NCBI GenBank assembly: GCA_041389885.1
Contig: JAWKRB010000017.1
Coordinates: forward strand, 62,001 to 126,000
Origin: JAWKRB01 sp041389885
GTDB lineage: Bacteria > Myxococcota_A > Polyangia > Polyangiales > Ga0077539
Reading direction: 5' to 3'
DNA length: 64,000 bases
The position numbers were made by a program, and so were the translations under genes. Positions 25,857 to 34,301 of this stretch are shown piece after piece (within the stretch, counting starts at the first letter, position 1; each line of letters opens with the position of its first letter). Under the pieces are notes generated by a model. It saw only the letters and a program-made list of their open reading frames with translations. It did no database searches and was not told the origin of the DNA.

Positions 25857-26471
25857 TCAACGGGCTCGCAGGCGCGAGACGCGCGCCCTCGCCGCGCTCC
25901 TGGCGCCCCCCCCCTCCCCGACCCATCGTGGCGCGGGCCACTCTGGGATCGTCTCGAGGTCCTGCGACGACAACCAGCCCGCGACGGGGCCCAGTCGGTC
26001 GTCGCGCGCCTCGCACGCCGACAGCACCGTCGCGGCGCGCGTCGTCACCGCGCTCACCGCCACCTGCGCGGCCTCTTCCCGCGCCGTGGCCTCCTCCTGC
26101 GCGAGGGCAGAAGCGTCGTCCAGCGTCGCCTGGAGCGCCCGGGCCAGCGCGTCCATCGCCGGCCCCGAGGCCGCGACCGACCGCTCCTACTCCCGCGCGG
26201 CGGCGCGCACGCTCGCCGCGTCAACGCACCGCTCGCGCGCGTACCGAACGACCGCCGCCGCGACCTCGAGCCACGAGCTCTGCACGCACCCGCTCGCGCC
26301 CGCGCCGGAGCAGCCCGCTGACTCCTGCCCCTCGGAACGTCCCACGCCCGTGACGTTCGCGCGAAACGCGCGGAGCGCCTCGCCTGCCGCGCGGTCTGCG
26401 TCGCGCAGCGCAGACGCCCCGGCGGCGGCCGGAGGCGCGGCGGCAACACCCTCTCGGTGTGCGACCCTCGG
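25857..26471 (-). pseudogene. Helical protein gene broken by an in-frame TAG
   Basis: One minus-strand frame is protein-like on both sides of a TAG at 26187-26189. Upstream part: ALRDADRAAGEALRAFRANV and WLEVAAAVVRYARERCVDAA; downstream part from ERSVAASGPAMDALARALQA through LAQEEATAREEAAQVAVSAV to WLSSQDLETIPEWPAPRWV, ending at 25857. The composition is helical, alanine and glutamate rich, with four spaced cysteines. No start can be assigned and the N-terminal side runs into a region where frames change. I read it as a decayed gene downstream of the propeller gene, but a sequence error at the TAG is possible. Confidence 0.45.
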
Positions 26472-26514
26472 GGATGGACGCCCCCTGCCCCGGCAACGCG
26501 CCCTGCTGCAACGG

Positions 26515-26793
26515 TCAACGCCAGGCGCCGCGCGTGTGCGACCCGGCGCGGTCTCCTGCGCGGGACAGACCTGCACGGCGGGCGCGTGCGTCGCGGGGCC
26601 CACCGGGGGGATACACCCGCAGCGCCCCGTCGCTCACCTGGATCGACGCCTGCGCGATCGCGGGCATGACCCGGACCTTGCGCAGCGTCGATGACAGCTC
26701 CGCCACGGCGGCGCTCCCGTTCTCGAGCTCTCGGCGCTTCGGGCGGGCGGTGAGCACCCTGAGCATCAGCAGCTCACGCCGAGCTGACTCCAT
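26515..26793 (-). CDS. Short ORF coupled to the propeller gene, possibly truncated
   Basis: The ATG at 26793 overlaps the propeller TGA by one base (TGATG). The first 65 residues (MESARRELLMLRVL, AELSSTLRKVRVMPAIAQA, SIQVSDGALRVYPP) look like a real protein; the rest is Arg-rich and resembles a wrong frame, with VGPATHAPAVQVCPAQETAP continuing in the next frame. It may therefore be the start of the gene whose remains are at 25857-26471. Function unknown. Confidence 0.35.
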   Translation of the reverse strand: MESARRELLMLRVLTARPKRRELENGSAAVAELSSTLRKVRVMPAIAQASIQVSDGALRVYPPGGPRDARARRAGLSRAGDRAGSHTRGAWR

Positions 26794-27707
26794 CACCGCG
26801 CCGAGCGCACGGTCGCGGGCCCCGTGTCGCGGCGGTGCTCGCGCACGGTGCGGTCCCAGCCGCCGGAGTAGAGACGGTCGCCCGATGGCCCCCAGCGGAG
26901 GCACCCCGCGGCCTTCGTGTGGCGGATCGACGACATCCGAGCGGAAGCGTCGCGCACATCGACGAACAGCACCCCCTCGCCGGCGGTCATCGCGAGGAGC
27001 GCGCCGTCTGGAGAGAAGCGCGCGGGCGTCGTCGTCCACGCGCGAGCGGGGCAACGGGGACCTGGCCGATCGAGCGCCGCGAGCGGGCGAAACTCGACGA
27101 AGGTCGGCTCTCCGAGGCAGAGCGTCCCGCGCGCGGCGTCGAGCGCGATGGGCCAGAAGGGCGCGCTCCACGACCTCCGCACGACGCCGTCTCGCGCCGA
27201 GAGCTCGCGGAGCGTCCACGGGGCCGACGGGGTGTGCACGCGAGAGACGACGTACACCGAGTCGTTCGTGCTGCCTCGGAACAGCTCGTTCTCGTCGCGG
27301 GTCCATCGGGTCGCGAGGGTGTCGGCGTCGAGCCCGGCGACCCGGCCGCTCCGTCCGTCGGCGCCATCGCCGAAGCAGAGCAGCGTATCGCCGCAGAGGG
27401 CGAGCGCGTCGTGGCCGTTGGTGGTGCCGAGTCCCTCGACCCTCGTGAGCAGCGCCCCCGTCTCGCGCGCGAGGGCGACGACGTGTCCTCCGACGGTGGT
27501 GACATAGACCCGGTCGCGCGCCAGGTGCGTGGCCTGACCTCGCAGCGCGCCCGTGGCGTGTTGCCATCGGGGTCTGGGGTCGCCGAGGGTCCAGAGCGTG
27601 ACGTGTCCCTTCCAGTCCGCGGCGACGAGGTGGCGATCGTCGACGTCGACCGACGCGACCTGCGCGAGCGGACCGCGATAGAGGATCGGCTTTGTCGTAG
27701 GGGGCAT
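26793..27707 (-). CDS. WD40-like beta-propeller protein
   Basis: 304 residues from the ATG at 27707. Repeated strands such as LVAADWKGHVTLWTLGD, VYVTTVGGHVVALARETG, LLAMTAGEGVLFVDVRD and LYSGGWDRTVREH are WD40/PQQ-type blades, about seven in all. There is no signal peptide, so it is probably cytoplasmic and a binding scaffold. It is 123 bp from the divergent metallopeptidase gene and overlaps the short ORF at 26793 by one base. The first blade begins right after the start, and the last one is complete, so this gene itself looks intact. Confidence 0.65.
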   Translation of the reverse strand: MPPTTKPILYRGPLAQVASVDVDDRHLVAADWKGHVTLWTLGDPRPRWQHATGALRGQATHLARDRVYVTTVGGHVVALARETGALLTRVEGLGTTNGHDALALCGDTLLCFGDGADGRSGRVAGLDADTLATRWTRDENELFRGSTNDSVYVVSRVHTPSAPWTLRELSARDGVVRRSWSAPFWPIALDAARGTLCLGEPTFVEFRPLAALDRPGPRCPARAWTTTPARFSPDGALLAMTAGEGVLFVDVRDASARMSSIRHTKAAGCLRWGPSGDRLYSGGWDRTVREHRRDTGPATVRSAR

Positions 27708-27831
27708 CGAGGGTGAGTGTGTAGCACTACGGTCCTGGTGCCGATCGTCGCGAGGGCTCGTGCGGTGAGCGAAGTCCGCGAGATCGAGGTCGACGTGAAG
27801 ATCTGGCGCGACGCGACGTACCCTCTGCCCC

Positions 27832-28590
27832 ATGCGCCTCAAGACTCCTACGCCCGTCCTCGTGACGCTCGCGGCCGTCATGATCGGCCTCGCGACGCCC
27901 ACGCTCGCCTACGCCGCCGGCTTCAGCGCCAGCGCGGAGCGCCCCGCCAGCCCGCAGCACGCGGGCTGGGGGCAGCGCCTGGTCAACAGCCAGCAGTTTC
28001 GCCGAATGCTCGCGGCGGCGAACCTGGTGAACCTCCCACACAACGTGCCCATCGTGGTGCGCTCCTGCGGGAGGGTGAACGCCTGGTACAACCGCAGGGA
28101 GCAGCGCATCAGCATCTGCTACGAGTACATGGAGCGCCTGCGCGAGCGGCTGCAGCGCGCGAGCCGCTCCGGCGCGGACGTCGACGCGCGCATGCTCGAC
28201 GCCACCACGCTCATCACGATGCACGAGATCGGTCACGCCTACGTGCACCAGCTCAGCCTGCGCGTGTCGGGCAGCGAAGAAGACGCCGCCGACCAGATCG
28301 CCGCGCTGCTCTGCCTGTGGGGAGACCGCAGCGGGCGAGACGCGATGACGGCGTTCCGCGGCGCCGCGGCGCTGCGGCAGTCGGGCGGAGGCGGGGGAGA
28401 CGCCCACGCCGCCGGGCCCGCGCGGTACCGGGCGATCTCGTGCCTCATCTACGGGCAGCGGCCGGGGGAGCGCGGGGTCTTCGTGCGCGAGGGCGTGCTG
28501 CCCGCGGGGCGCGCGGCGTCGTGCCCGGGGGAGTACTCGCGCGCGAGCGCGAGCTGGGCGCGCACGCTGCGGCCCTTCATGCGCCGCTGA
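27832..28590 (+). CDS. DUF4344-type secreted zinc metallopeptidase
   Basis: 252 residues. Signal peptide ending LAYA (about residue 28). HEIGH (131-135) is a gluzincin-type HExxH core and EEDAADQ (149-155) provides the third ligand; CGRVNAWYN and ISICYEY before it are the other DUF4344 landmarks. Members resemble secreted neutral peptidases with a buried zinc; substrates are unknown. The gene stands alone, with 439 bp of apparently empty sequence after it. Confidence 0.8.
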   Translation: MRLKTPTPVLVTLAAVMIGLATPTLAYAAGFSASAERPASPQHAGWGQRLVNSQQFRRMLAAANLVNLPHNVPIVVRSCGRVNAWYNRREQRISICYEYMERLRERLQRASRSGADVDARMLDATTLITMHEIGHAYVHQLSLRVSGSEEDAADQIAALLCLWGDRSGRDAMTAFRGAAALRQSGGGGGDAHAAGPARYRAISCLIYGQRPGERGVFVREGVLPAGRAASCPGEYSRASASWARTLRPFMRR

Positions 28591-29029
28591 GCGTCGGCCG
28601 CGATCGACCCCCTCCCCGCAGCAGCGTCCCCGTGGCGGAGGACGCGCCGCGCGAGCTGAACCACGGCCCTCACCGCGCACTTCACGCCCTGGGCGTGGGC
28701 CGCGAACGAGGCCGACGCGGTGATGCGGGCGCCGTGCGCACGACGACGGCGGGCCACGGCGTCGCATCGACGACGTACCGGGCGAGGAGCGTGCCCGCCG
28801 CGAGGAGGGCGGGGCTGGCGGTGTGCGCGCAGCCAGGCGAGAGAAGCGCGATCGCGATCTGTCTCGCGATCCGAGCGCTCCGACGCGCCGAGACCTGGGG
28901 GAGCGTCCAACCTCCAGCGCGGTCCGACGGTCAAGCGGACGGTCGTCGTCATGGTCGCCCCTGGCCCGCCCCTTGCGGTGCAGCGCCTCCGCGCTCAACT
29001 CGATCGCCTGAGGCTTCGCCGGAGCTCCC
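28591..29029. other. Intergenic 439 bp, no gene recognised
   Basis: Minus-strand frames contain short protein-like pieces (SARIARQIAIALLSPGC, ITASASFAAHAQGVKCAVRA) but in different frames and without a start, so at most this is an old remnant. GGAG at 29020 is the ribosome site of the next gene. Confidence 0.4.
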
Positions 29030-29584
29030 ATGAAACGCGCACTCCCCCTCGCCCTCGCGCTGGTCGCGGGAGGCTGTCCTCGAAACACGGCTGAAACTCC
29101 TGAAACACCCGTGAACTACGCCCCGCTGGAGCGCGCCGCCGATGCGTTCTCGTCACGGCTCCGGGCCGAGCTGCTGGGCGCGATGCGGCGCGGCGGCCCC
29201 GTGGCGGCGGTCGACGTCTGCGCGACTCGCGCGCAGGCGATTCGCGCCGACTTGGCGCGCGAGCACGGGGTGCGCATCGGGCGCGCGTCGCTGCGGCTGC
29301 GCACCGACGCCGACGCCGCGCCCGAGTGGGTCGCCGCGTGGCTGCGCGCCCAGGGAGAGCGCCCCGCGGCGGGCGTGAGGGGGCTGCGTACGGCGGCGGG
29401 AGGGCGCGCTCGGCTGCTGCGTCCCATCGCGGTGGATGGGCCCTGCGTGGCCTGTCACGGGGCGCCCGAGGCTCAGCCCGAGGCGCTGCGCGCGGCCCTG
29501 GCGGCGCGCTACCCGGCAGACCGCGCGACGGGCTACGCCGTGGGCGACCTGCGCGGGGCCCTGTGGGTGGAGGCCACGCAATAG
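29030..29584 (+). CDS. DUF3365 (Tll0287-like) c-heme lipoprotein
   Basis: 184 residues. Signal ending LVAGGC (Cys16), then a helical PAS-like DUF3365 domain: an amphipathic first helix with AADAFSSRLRAELL, AVDVCATRA with a conserved Cys64, and CVACHG (139-144) for covalent heme, followed by YPADRATGYAVGDLRGALWV at the end. Such proteins are soluble or lipid-anchored heme sensors or carriers on the periplasmic side. GGAG lies seven bases upstream of the ATG. Confidence 0.82.
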   Translation: MKRALPLALALVAGGCPRNTAETPETPVNYAPLERAADAFSSRLRAELLGAMRRGGPVAAVDVCATRAQAIRADLAREHGVRIGRASLRLRTDADAAPEWVAAWLRAQGERPAAGVRGLRTAAGGRARLLRPIAVDGPCVACHGAPEAQPEALRAALAARYPADRATGYAVGDLRGALWVEATQ

Positions 29585-30061
29585 ACGGCGGAGCCCGGCG
29601 TGACGCGCGCGGGCCGGAGTGGCGGGGGGCCGTGGTCCCGCGTGGGTGTTGCGAAGGAGCGATGGTCGCGCCGGGGTCATCGGCGCTCGCGTCGCGCGAG
29701 GCCCCAGGGGCGCGGGCGCGAACGGGCCTGTGGGCGACGAGGAACCCCCTCGTGGACACTCCCAGCAGCATCGGGGGAGCTCGATCTCCGAGGGCGACCC
29801 GTGCGCGAGGGGTGCGGCCCGACGCGAGGCTGGGCGAGCGGGTGCGTTCCCCTGATGCGCTCGTGCCACGCGCGCACGCGCCGCGATCCAAAGCTTTCTT
29901 TGGTGATTCTGCGCGTGCGGCGGCGGTGGAGCGGACCTATGAATCCCCTCCGAGCGCGTCCGCGTGGGCGCGAGAGGTCACGGGTCGACCTGCGAGGCCG
30001 CGCCGCGTGGCGCCGACGTCTGCCCAGCCCACGCCGCGCTCAGACAAGGAGACGAGACACC
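29585..30061. other. Intergenic 477 bp, no gene recognised
   Basis: No frame shows a family or a convincing start. A short hairpin CCAAAG-CTTT-CTTTGG lies at 29888-29903. AAGGAG at 30048-30053 is the ribosome site of the following gene. Confidence 0.4.
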
Positions 30062-30856
30062 ATGACGCACCGCCATCTGCTGAGCCTGACGATGCTCCTC
30101 GCGCTGTCAGGATGCGGCACCGCCGACCCGTCGGGGACGACTGGGACCGACAGCGCGGTGAGCGCGTCCGCCAGTGACGCCACGCCCACCGTCGACTCGG
30201 CGACCCCAGAGCCCGACGCCCTCGATCCGCCCGACGCGCCCGCGGCCGTCGAGGTCGACGACCGGGACGCCGGCAGCGTCGTCGCGATCGACGCGCCCGA
30301 CGCGACGCCCGAAGACGTCGGTCCCTCCGTCGACGCCGCGGGCGAGGTCGACGCCGCGGGCGAGGTCGACGCCGCGGGCGAGGTCGACGCCGCAGGGCAA
30401 TCCGACGTCGTCCTGGTGGTCGACGCGCCGGCGCGCGATGTTCAGTGTGGCCCCTCGCGTCAGTGCGTCGCCGCGTGCGACGAGGGGCGCACGCGCTGCA
30501 CCACCTGCGCCGCGTCGTGTCGGGAGCGCTGTGACATGACCGGCACCGCGTGTAGCTTGAGCTGCGGCACCGCGCTGGGGACCTGCCTCTCGCGTTGCCC
30601 CAACCTCTCGACCTGCTTCGCCAACTGCAACACCCTGCCGATCGATCAGCGCGTGGCCTGCCTGGCCAACTGCGGGCGGTGCACCGATAGCTGCACCACG
30701 ACGAGCGCGACCTGCCGCGCGACGTGCGACGAGACCGAGCGTCTGTGCGGTGAGCGCTGCGAGGGCTCCTGCGCGAGCGCCGACGCGGGGGCCCCGCTCA
30801 CCTGCGCGTCTGCGCAGACCGCCTGCGCGCAGCGCTGCCCCCGCGAAGACTGCTGA
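30062..30856 (+). CDS. Cys-rich lipoprotein with acidic repeat linker
   Basis: 264 residues. AAGGAG eight bases before the ATG; signal ending LALSGC (Cys18). The linker (20-125) is Asp/Ala/Pro rich and contains the 18-bp tandem repeat coding for VDAAGE. The C-terminal 135 residues hold about 27 cysteines in CxxxC and CxxCxxxC pairs (CVAACDEG, CTTCAASC, CATCDETERLCGERC-like spacing), different from the CGACG modules of the gene at 4058. Probably a disulfide-knotted surface module; function unknown. Confidence 0.7.
   Translation: MTHRHLLSLTMLLALSGCGTADPSGTTGTDSAVSASASDATPTVDSATPEPDALDPPDAPAAVEVDDRDAGSVVAIDAPDATPEDVGPSVDAAGEVDAAGEVDAAGEVDAAGQSDVVLVVDAPARDVQCGPSRQCVAACDEGRTRCTTCAASCRERCDMTGTACSLSCGTALGTCLSRCPNLSTCFANCNTLPIDQRVACLANCGRCTDSCTTTSATCRATCDETERLCGERCEGSCASADAGAPLTCASAQTACAQRCPREDC
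30329..30400 (+). repeat. 18-bp tandem repeat inside a lipoprotein gene
   Basis: Three perfect copies of GTCGACGCCGCGGGCGAG (30329, 30347, 30365) and a fourth with changes at its end (30383-30400). In frame, so copy number can vary without breaking the protein. Confidence 0.85.
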
Positions 30857-30961
30857 CCGGCGCCCGCGTCGTCCTGGGGCGCCATGGGGGCCCAAGGACC
30901 CGGGGCGGTCGCGCGTCGCGGTCGCCCATCCGCCGAACGCCCCGCCGCGGCGGCCCTGCGC

Positions 30962-32228
30962 CTACACGCCCGTCGCGAGCAGCGCGCGCATCGCATCCGG
31001 ATCGCTCGCGACCCACGACATCCACACCCCCAGTCGCCGCAGCGCCGCCGCGTCGTCGCTCCGCGCGCAGAACATCCCCGCCTCGCTGGCGTACTCGATC
31101 GCCTCGTGCAGCGTGGCTTCGCTCCGTTCGACGAGCGCCCGCGCGACCCGCGTCCAGAAGTACCCCGTGGGCGCCTCGCCCGCCTCCACGATGACCCCAT
31201 CCACGCGTGCGCGGTCGCCCTCCGCGTCGAGCAGCAGCGACCACGTGCCGGGCACGGCTTCGGTCAGCAACAACGGGCGCAGCGTCGGTGGCGGGACCTC
31301 GCGCCGCGCGAGCTCCGAACCCTCGCGGCGCACGATGGCCGGGTACTCGCCCAGGGTGATCATGACGCCACCGAGGGCGCGCACGAGGGGTTCGACCCCT
31401 CGACCCACGCCGGATGCGCCGACCCCGCCGGGCGCGAGCGTGGTCCAAGTGACCTCACCGCTCGTGCCATCGACGACGATCGAAGCCGCGAAGGCGTCGA
31501 GGCGCCGTGCGAGCGCGGCGAACCAGGCGTCGTCGTACGCGCCGTCGACCACCACGAAGGGGAGGTCGGCGACCGGCGATCGGCGCGGCGACCACCGCAG
31601 CCCGGGTTGTTCCGACAGCTCGGCCGCGGCCGCCCGCACCTGCGCCTGCTCGACGCCCGCGATGACCGCTCGGCGAAGCGCCGAAGCGCCGAGCCCGCGG
31701 CCCTCGCCCGTCGGCGTCGATGCACCCACGATGAGCGAGCGCACCCTCGCTGCGCGCTCGGGAAGGAGATCGTCGGGAGCGTCCGCGACCCCGCGCATCC
31801 ACCGGGCCAACACGGACGCGTCGGCGGTCTCGCGCTCGACGCAGCAGCCCCCGAGGTAGGCGCTGCGCTCCGGTCGCGCGCCGCGCTCGGAGCTCGTCGC
31901 GAGCGCCCAGCCGCCGCCGTCGGCGGAGAGGTCTTCGACCCACGACGGGTCCCACGGCGCGCCCTTCAGAGAGGCGCTCGCGCACGATGGTCATCGGCCC
32001 CGCGTAGTCGACCCACGCGGGCTCGAAGAACGTGAACACACGCGCGCCGGGGTGGCGCTCCACGCTGGCGTGACGCCCGAGAACCGGCGCACCGCGCGGG
32101 TGCTCGACGCGATCGAGAACCCGCAGTCCGCGCGCCTCGCCGAGCGCGACGAGCCGCGTGACGAGCTCGTCCCCGCTCAGGTCGGGGAGCACCACGACCG
32201 CGTGATCGATCGACGACGTGGCAGGCAT
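30962..32228 (-). pseudogene. Protein of unknown function, gene interrupted by one frameshift
   Basis: From the ATG at 32228 the frame reads MPATSSIDHAVVVLPDLSGD and continues to PMTIVRERL; near 31968-31972 it must shift by one base (one extra base in a CTCTCT stretch) to go on as LKGAPWDPSWVEDLS, GGWALATSSERG and YLGGCCVERE, through LIVGASTPTGEG and LPFVVVDGAYDDAWF to the stop at 30962. The repaired protein has about 422 residues. I do not recognise the family. The 283-residue frame from 31813 is the longest intact part and might be annotated alone. Codon use is that of a real gene on both sides. Confidence 0.6.
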
Positions 32229-32400
32229 CGGGCGGACGCTACCAGACGGTCGCGTCCGGGGCCCTTGGGCGCCTACGCAGGGCGCGTGCACCGCGGACCT
32301 TCGTCCTGCGCGTCGCAAGGGTCCCTCCCGCTGCAAGCAAGAGCGTCGCTCAGTCCTACTGCGGCGAGGTCGCCTGCTGCGCCGCTGAGACCCCCGAGAA

Positions 32401-33261
32401 CCTCTCCACAGGGGACTTGAGGGGTTGAGATGAACTCGCGCCGCGGGCCCACACCGACGCGACCGCGCGCCCTCTCCCGCCTCGGGAGAGACACCCTGCA
32501 AGAGGGATGAATGGGTAGATCCGCGGGCCTCCCCGGTAACCACCATGACTTCTTCCCGACCGAAGAACCCCTTCTCCCGAGGCGGGCTGCGTTCGACACA
32601 CAACTCAGGAATCCGCTTGAAAACAAGCACAATGCGCCTCTCGCCTGCCCCTATCCCCGCCGCCGCGCGCCCTCTCCCCCAGGGCGAGCGCGTCCATTCT
32701 TGATTGGTTTCAGCGGATGGGTCGCGCTCGAGCGTGCTGCCCCCTCGCGCGTATGTTCGCCCCCTTCGCCGCCGGTCGCCCCCTGCGGTCGCTGGCTCGC
32801 TGAAGTGGGAGCCTGGAGGCGCCTCCGCCGGGGCGGAGGCTGACAGGCGCGTCGGGTGTGTTCCACACCCGACGGTTTGTGAAGGATGTTCGAGGTGTTG
32901 AATCGCGAATTGTCGCCCTTGCATCGCGAGGATCGATCACCCCACGTCGTGCGCGGCACGCGCGCGACGATCCTCCAAGCAGCCCGCCCCGGCGGAGGCG
33001 CCCTATCTTAGGCTCCCCCTTCAGCGAGCCAGCGATCGCAGGGAGCGACCGGCGAGCGAAGGGGGCAGCGCTCTCGGCGCGAAGGGGCAGCGCTCTCGGC
33101 GCGGACAGGGGGCAGACCAGAGGCGCATCACGCTTGTTTTCAAGTGGATTCCTGACCTGTGTGTCGAACGTAGCGAGGCGGGAGAAGGGGTGCGCGGCAG
33201 CGCGGGATGTGGGTACGTCCGTCGCGCTGATCCCTTCAAATCCCTTGTGGAAAGGTACTAG
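32401..33261. repeat. Large imperfect inverted repeat with hairpin core
   Basis: Three pairs of matching blocks in mirror order: outer ends 32401-32430 with 33231-33255; middle 32567-32651 with 33109-33191 (about 80 bp, including a shared TTCGACACACA and TTGAAAACAAGC); inner 32760-32836 with 32984-33066 (including CGCTGGCTCGCTGAAG). Between the inner blocks lie two perfect hairpins, at 32822-32841 (nine-base arms) and 32851-32875 (eleven-base arms CGTCGGGTGTG/CACACCCGACG with TTC loop). No protein-like frame is present. It looks like a non-coding mobile or repeat element, or two inverted copies of a shorter one. Confidence 0.7.
32851..32875. other. Perfect 11-bp stem hairpin
   Basis: CGTCGGGTGTG (32851-32861), loop TTC, CACACCCGACG (32865-32875). 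It lies close to the axis of the large inverted repeat. Confidence 0.8.
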
Positions 33262-34091
33262 GGTCTGTCCCCAAAGTCGGAGTCGTGGCATAGGAGCTCC
33301 ATGTCGGATGACGTTCTGACCGGGCTCTCGTCGCTCGTGCGGCTGCATCTGACCGAGCGGCAGTGGAAGAAGATCGAGGCCTTCCTCGCGGCGGAGCGCT
33401 TCGGGCGCCCCCCGAAGAACGACCGAGTCTTCGTCGAAGCGGTGCTGTGGTGGCGTCGGACGGGCGCGCCGTGGCGGGACCTACCCACTGCCTTCGGACC
33501 CTGGAAGACGGTGTTCAACCGCTTCGACCGTTGGTCTAAGAACGGCAAGTGGCTGCGCTTGTTCGAGGCGCTACGGACCGACCGCGACGACGAGTGGCAC
33601 AGCATCGACAGCACCATCAACCGCGCCCACCAGCACGCCGCGGGGGGAAAAGGGGGGCCCAGCGCCACGCCATCGGCCGCTCGCGGGGCGGCCCGTCGAG
33701 CAAGGTCCACCTCGTCGTCGATGCCCTCGGGCTCCCGATCACGTTCGAGGTGACCGAGGGCCAGCGGCACGACGTGTTGCCCGCTCCGTCGCTGGCGACG
33801 CGAGCGGGCTCCCGCACGCTGCTGGGCGACAAGGGGTACGACTCGGGCCCCTTCCGGGATCACCTGGCGGCAATGGACTGCATGCCGGTGATCCCTTCGA
33901 AGTCCGATCGCACGCAGAAGATCCCGTACGACCGCGAGCTGTACAAAGCGCGCTCCGAGGTCGAGTGCACCTTCAACCTCCTCAAGCAGGCACGCCGCTT
34001 CGCGACCCGATACGAGAAGACGCTCCGCAACTACGCCGCGGTCGTTGCGATCGGCTGCGCCATGCTCTGGCTCCGACTTTAGGGACAGGCC
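33262..34091 (+). mobile_element. IS5-family (IS427-like) insertion sequence
   Basis: About 830 bp. Terminal inverted repeats 33262-33284 and 34069-34091 agree at 20 of 23 positions and begin GG(T/C)CTGTCCC. The tetranucleotide CTAG stands directly outside both ends (33258-33261 and 34092-34095), as expected for a target duplication or CTAG-specific insertion. It contains one transposase gene in two frames. The right copy of CTAG is also the first base pairs of the MITE-like element. Confidence 0.88.
33301..34082 (+). CDS. IS5-family DDE transposase expressed by -1 frameshifting
   Basis: The first frame (33301-33753) has WRRTGAPWRDLP and ends usefully with the first catalytic Asp in IDSTINRAHQHAAGGK; the second frame carries GRSRGGPSSKVHLVVDA, GDKGYDS (second Asp), RSEVECTFNLLKQARR (catalytic Glu) and stops at 34082 inside the right terminal repeat. 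The frames overlap at GGGAAAA (33645-33651), a canonical X-XXY-YYZ slippery heptamer, followed by six G. A -1 slip there joins them into one protein of about 260 residues. All three acidic residues are present, so the element may be active. Confidence 0.87.
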
Positions 34092-34256
34092 CTAGTACAC
34101 GACGGCGGAAGTAACGAGCGGGTTTCGTTCGCATCCGCGTCGTGCAGCGGCGTCAGCGCGCCGCGCCGGGCCAATACAGCCCGTCTTCGTCGCGCTTCCT
34201 TGCTGCGCTCGCGCCTGCTTCGAAACCGCTGCGTTACTTCCGCCGTCGTGTACTAG
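34092..34256. mobile_element. 165-bp MITE-like element with perfect 25-bp terminal repeats
   Basis: Bases 34092-34116 are the exact reverse complement of 34232-34256; they start CTAGTACACGACGG. A weaker match continues inward (CGGGTTTCG against CGGTTTCG). There is no coding capacity. Ends in CTAG like the neighbouring IS, but the rest of the termini differ from the IS ends, so this IS is not obviously its mobiliser. Confidence 0.75.
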
Positions 34257-34301
34257 AGTGCGCGGCCGCGCGCCCGCTCGGGATGACGCGAGGAGCCGCC
34301 C

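Noticed and set aside
28449..28952. Minus-strand ORF after the metallopeptidase
   Set aside because: Overlaps the end of the DUF4344 gene antisense and is mostly Arg-rich; only short segments look protein-like, in several frames.
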